Assembly: GCA_016211955.1 (NCBI GenBank) | Contig: JACRHX010000019.1 | Location: 1-21,483, forward strand | Direction: 5' to 3' | Source: Parcubacteria group bacterium | Lineage (GTDB): Bacteria > Patescibacteriota > Minisyncoccia > UBA6257 > JACRHW01 | Length of the DNA stretch: 21,483 nucleotides | Shown here: piece after piece, positions 21,330 through 21,483 of the stretch | How the letters are laid out: every line of letters starts with the position of its first letter | Numbering within the stretch: position 1 is the first letter of the stretch | Notes under the pieces: model-generated | The model's input: only the letters and a program-made list of their open reading frames with translations | The model's database searches: none | What the model was told of the DNA's origin: nothing | Position numbers and translations under genes: made by a program

Positions 21330-21483
21330 CTAGTAAACAGGGACAATCGTATAGATAAACGTCGTTGAGTAATCATTCGCAGCTTCTTGGAGTGAGGTGG
21401 CTTGAATAGCATACAGTACATTCGCCTGACCTGACGCGTGGGAAAGTCCGAGACCATCAATAGGACCACCGGTGTAGGCAAAG
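21330..21483 (-). CDS. C-terminus of a probable secreted surface protein (partial)
   Basis: The minus strand is open from the window edge to a TAG at 21330 and encodes the last 50 residues, starting FAYTGGPIDGLGLSHASGQA and ending DYSTTFIYTIVPVY. Repeated small and aromatic residues and the terminal Y-x-T-T-F-I-Y-T strand are typical of beta-sandwich surface proteins, including the C-termini of WxL-like proteins that travel with DUF916 partners. The family assignment is inferred from this ending and from the neighbour; the rest of the gene lies outside the window. A different frame on the same strand is also open (21233-21481) but has an unlikely composition. Confidence 0.65.
   Translation of the reverse strand, partial: FAYTGGPIDGLGLSHASGQANVLYAIQATSLQEAANDYSTTFIYTIVPVY

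Noticed and set aside
21233..21481. Minus-strand 82-residue protein at the right edge
   Set aside because: It runs through the terminator at 21281-21307 and has an unlikely composition; the alternative frame ending at 21330 looks like a real surface-protein C-terminus.

Overview
The window looks like a chromosomal segment of a Candidate Phyla Radiation (Patescibacteria) bacterium, most likely Parcubacteria-like; no rRNA or phylogenetic marker gene confirms this. The reasons are the moderately AT-rich sequence, many short orphan genes, tRNAs mostly without encoded CCA, small GIY-YIG and Xre proteins, and a membrane-anchored cohesin/dockerin/DUF916 cluster. TGA is an ordinary stop here (it ends the HtrA-like, Xre and GIY-YIG genes), so the UGA=Gly code of Gracilibacteria/Absconditabacteria does not apply. 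MurB indicates a peptidoglycan wall.

Layout. 1-155: unexplained G+C-richer, hairpin-rich sequence. 160-1777 (-): membrane Ser/Thr kinase split by a one-base frameshift after the catalytic loop. 1958-3136 (-): P-loop/CYTH fusion. 3264-3776 (+): small helical orphan. 3832-3998 (-): tRNA-Ser(CGA) and tRNA-Arg(CCU), divergent from murB (4058-5041, +), which is followed by tRNA-Ala(GGC). 5123-7622: about 2.5 kb between tRNA-Ala and tRNA-Val, with palindrome-rich borders and an Xre regulator, a conserved small protein, a VOC protein and an HhH-GPD DNA glycosylase. 7818-8864 (+): HtrA-like protease without an export signal. 8908-9893 (-): three small genes. 9987-13356: a stretch bounded by two direct copies of a ~113-bp intergenic repeat, holding a G+C-rich small gene, a DUF5658-like membrane protein, a gene broken by an in-frame TGA, and a 426-residue orphan. 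13429-14085 (-): zinc-finger-like membrane protein. 14223-14537: tRNA-His and tRNA-Arg(UCU), divergent from tRNA-Pro(UGG). 14538-14912: a dense hairpin array containing extra copies of the tRNA-Pro 3' end, followed by a GIY-YIG nuclease gene. 15199-16029 (-): ATP-cone/PD-(D/E)XK fusion.

16037-21483 (-) is the most coherent functional block. In transcription order it encodes the C-terminus of a probable secreted surface protein, a DUF916-like membrane protein, a coiled-coil membrane protein, a secreted dockerin protein, and two paralogous membrane-anchored cohesin proteins. Sequence logic suggests the dockerin protein is exported and docks on the two cohesins, while the DUF916-like protein may hold WxL-like surface proteins. 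A 124-bp element with perfect 18-bp inverted ends sits exactly between the dockerin and cohesin genes.

Several near-consensus sigma-70-type promoters and Rho-independent terminators were read by eye and delimit the transcription units. All family names come from motif recognition, without database searches.
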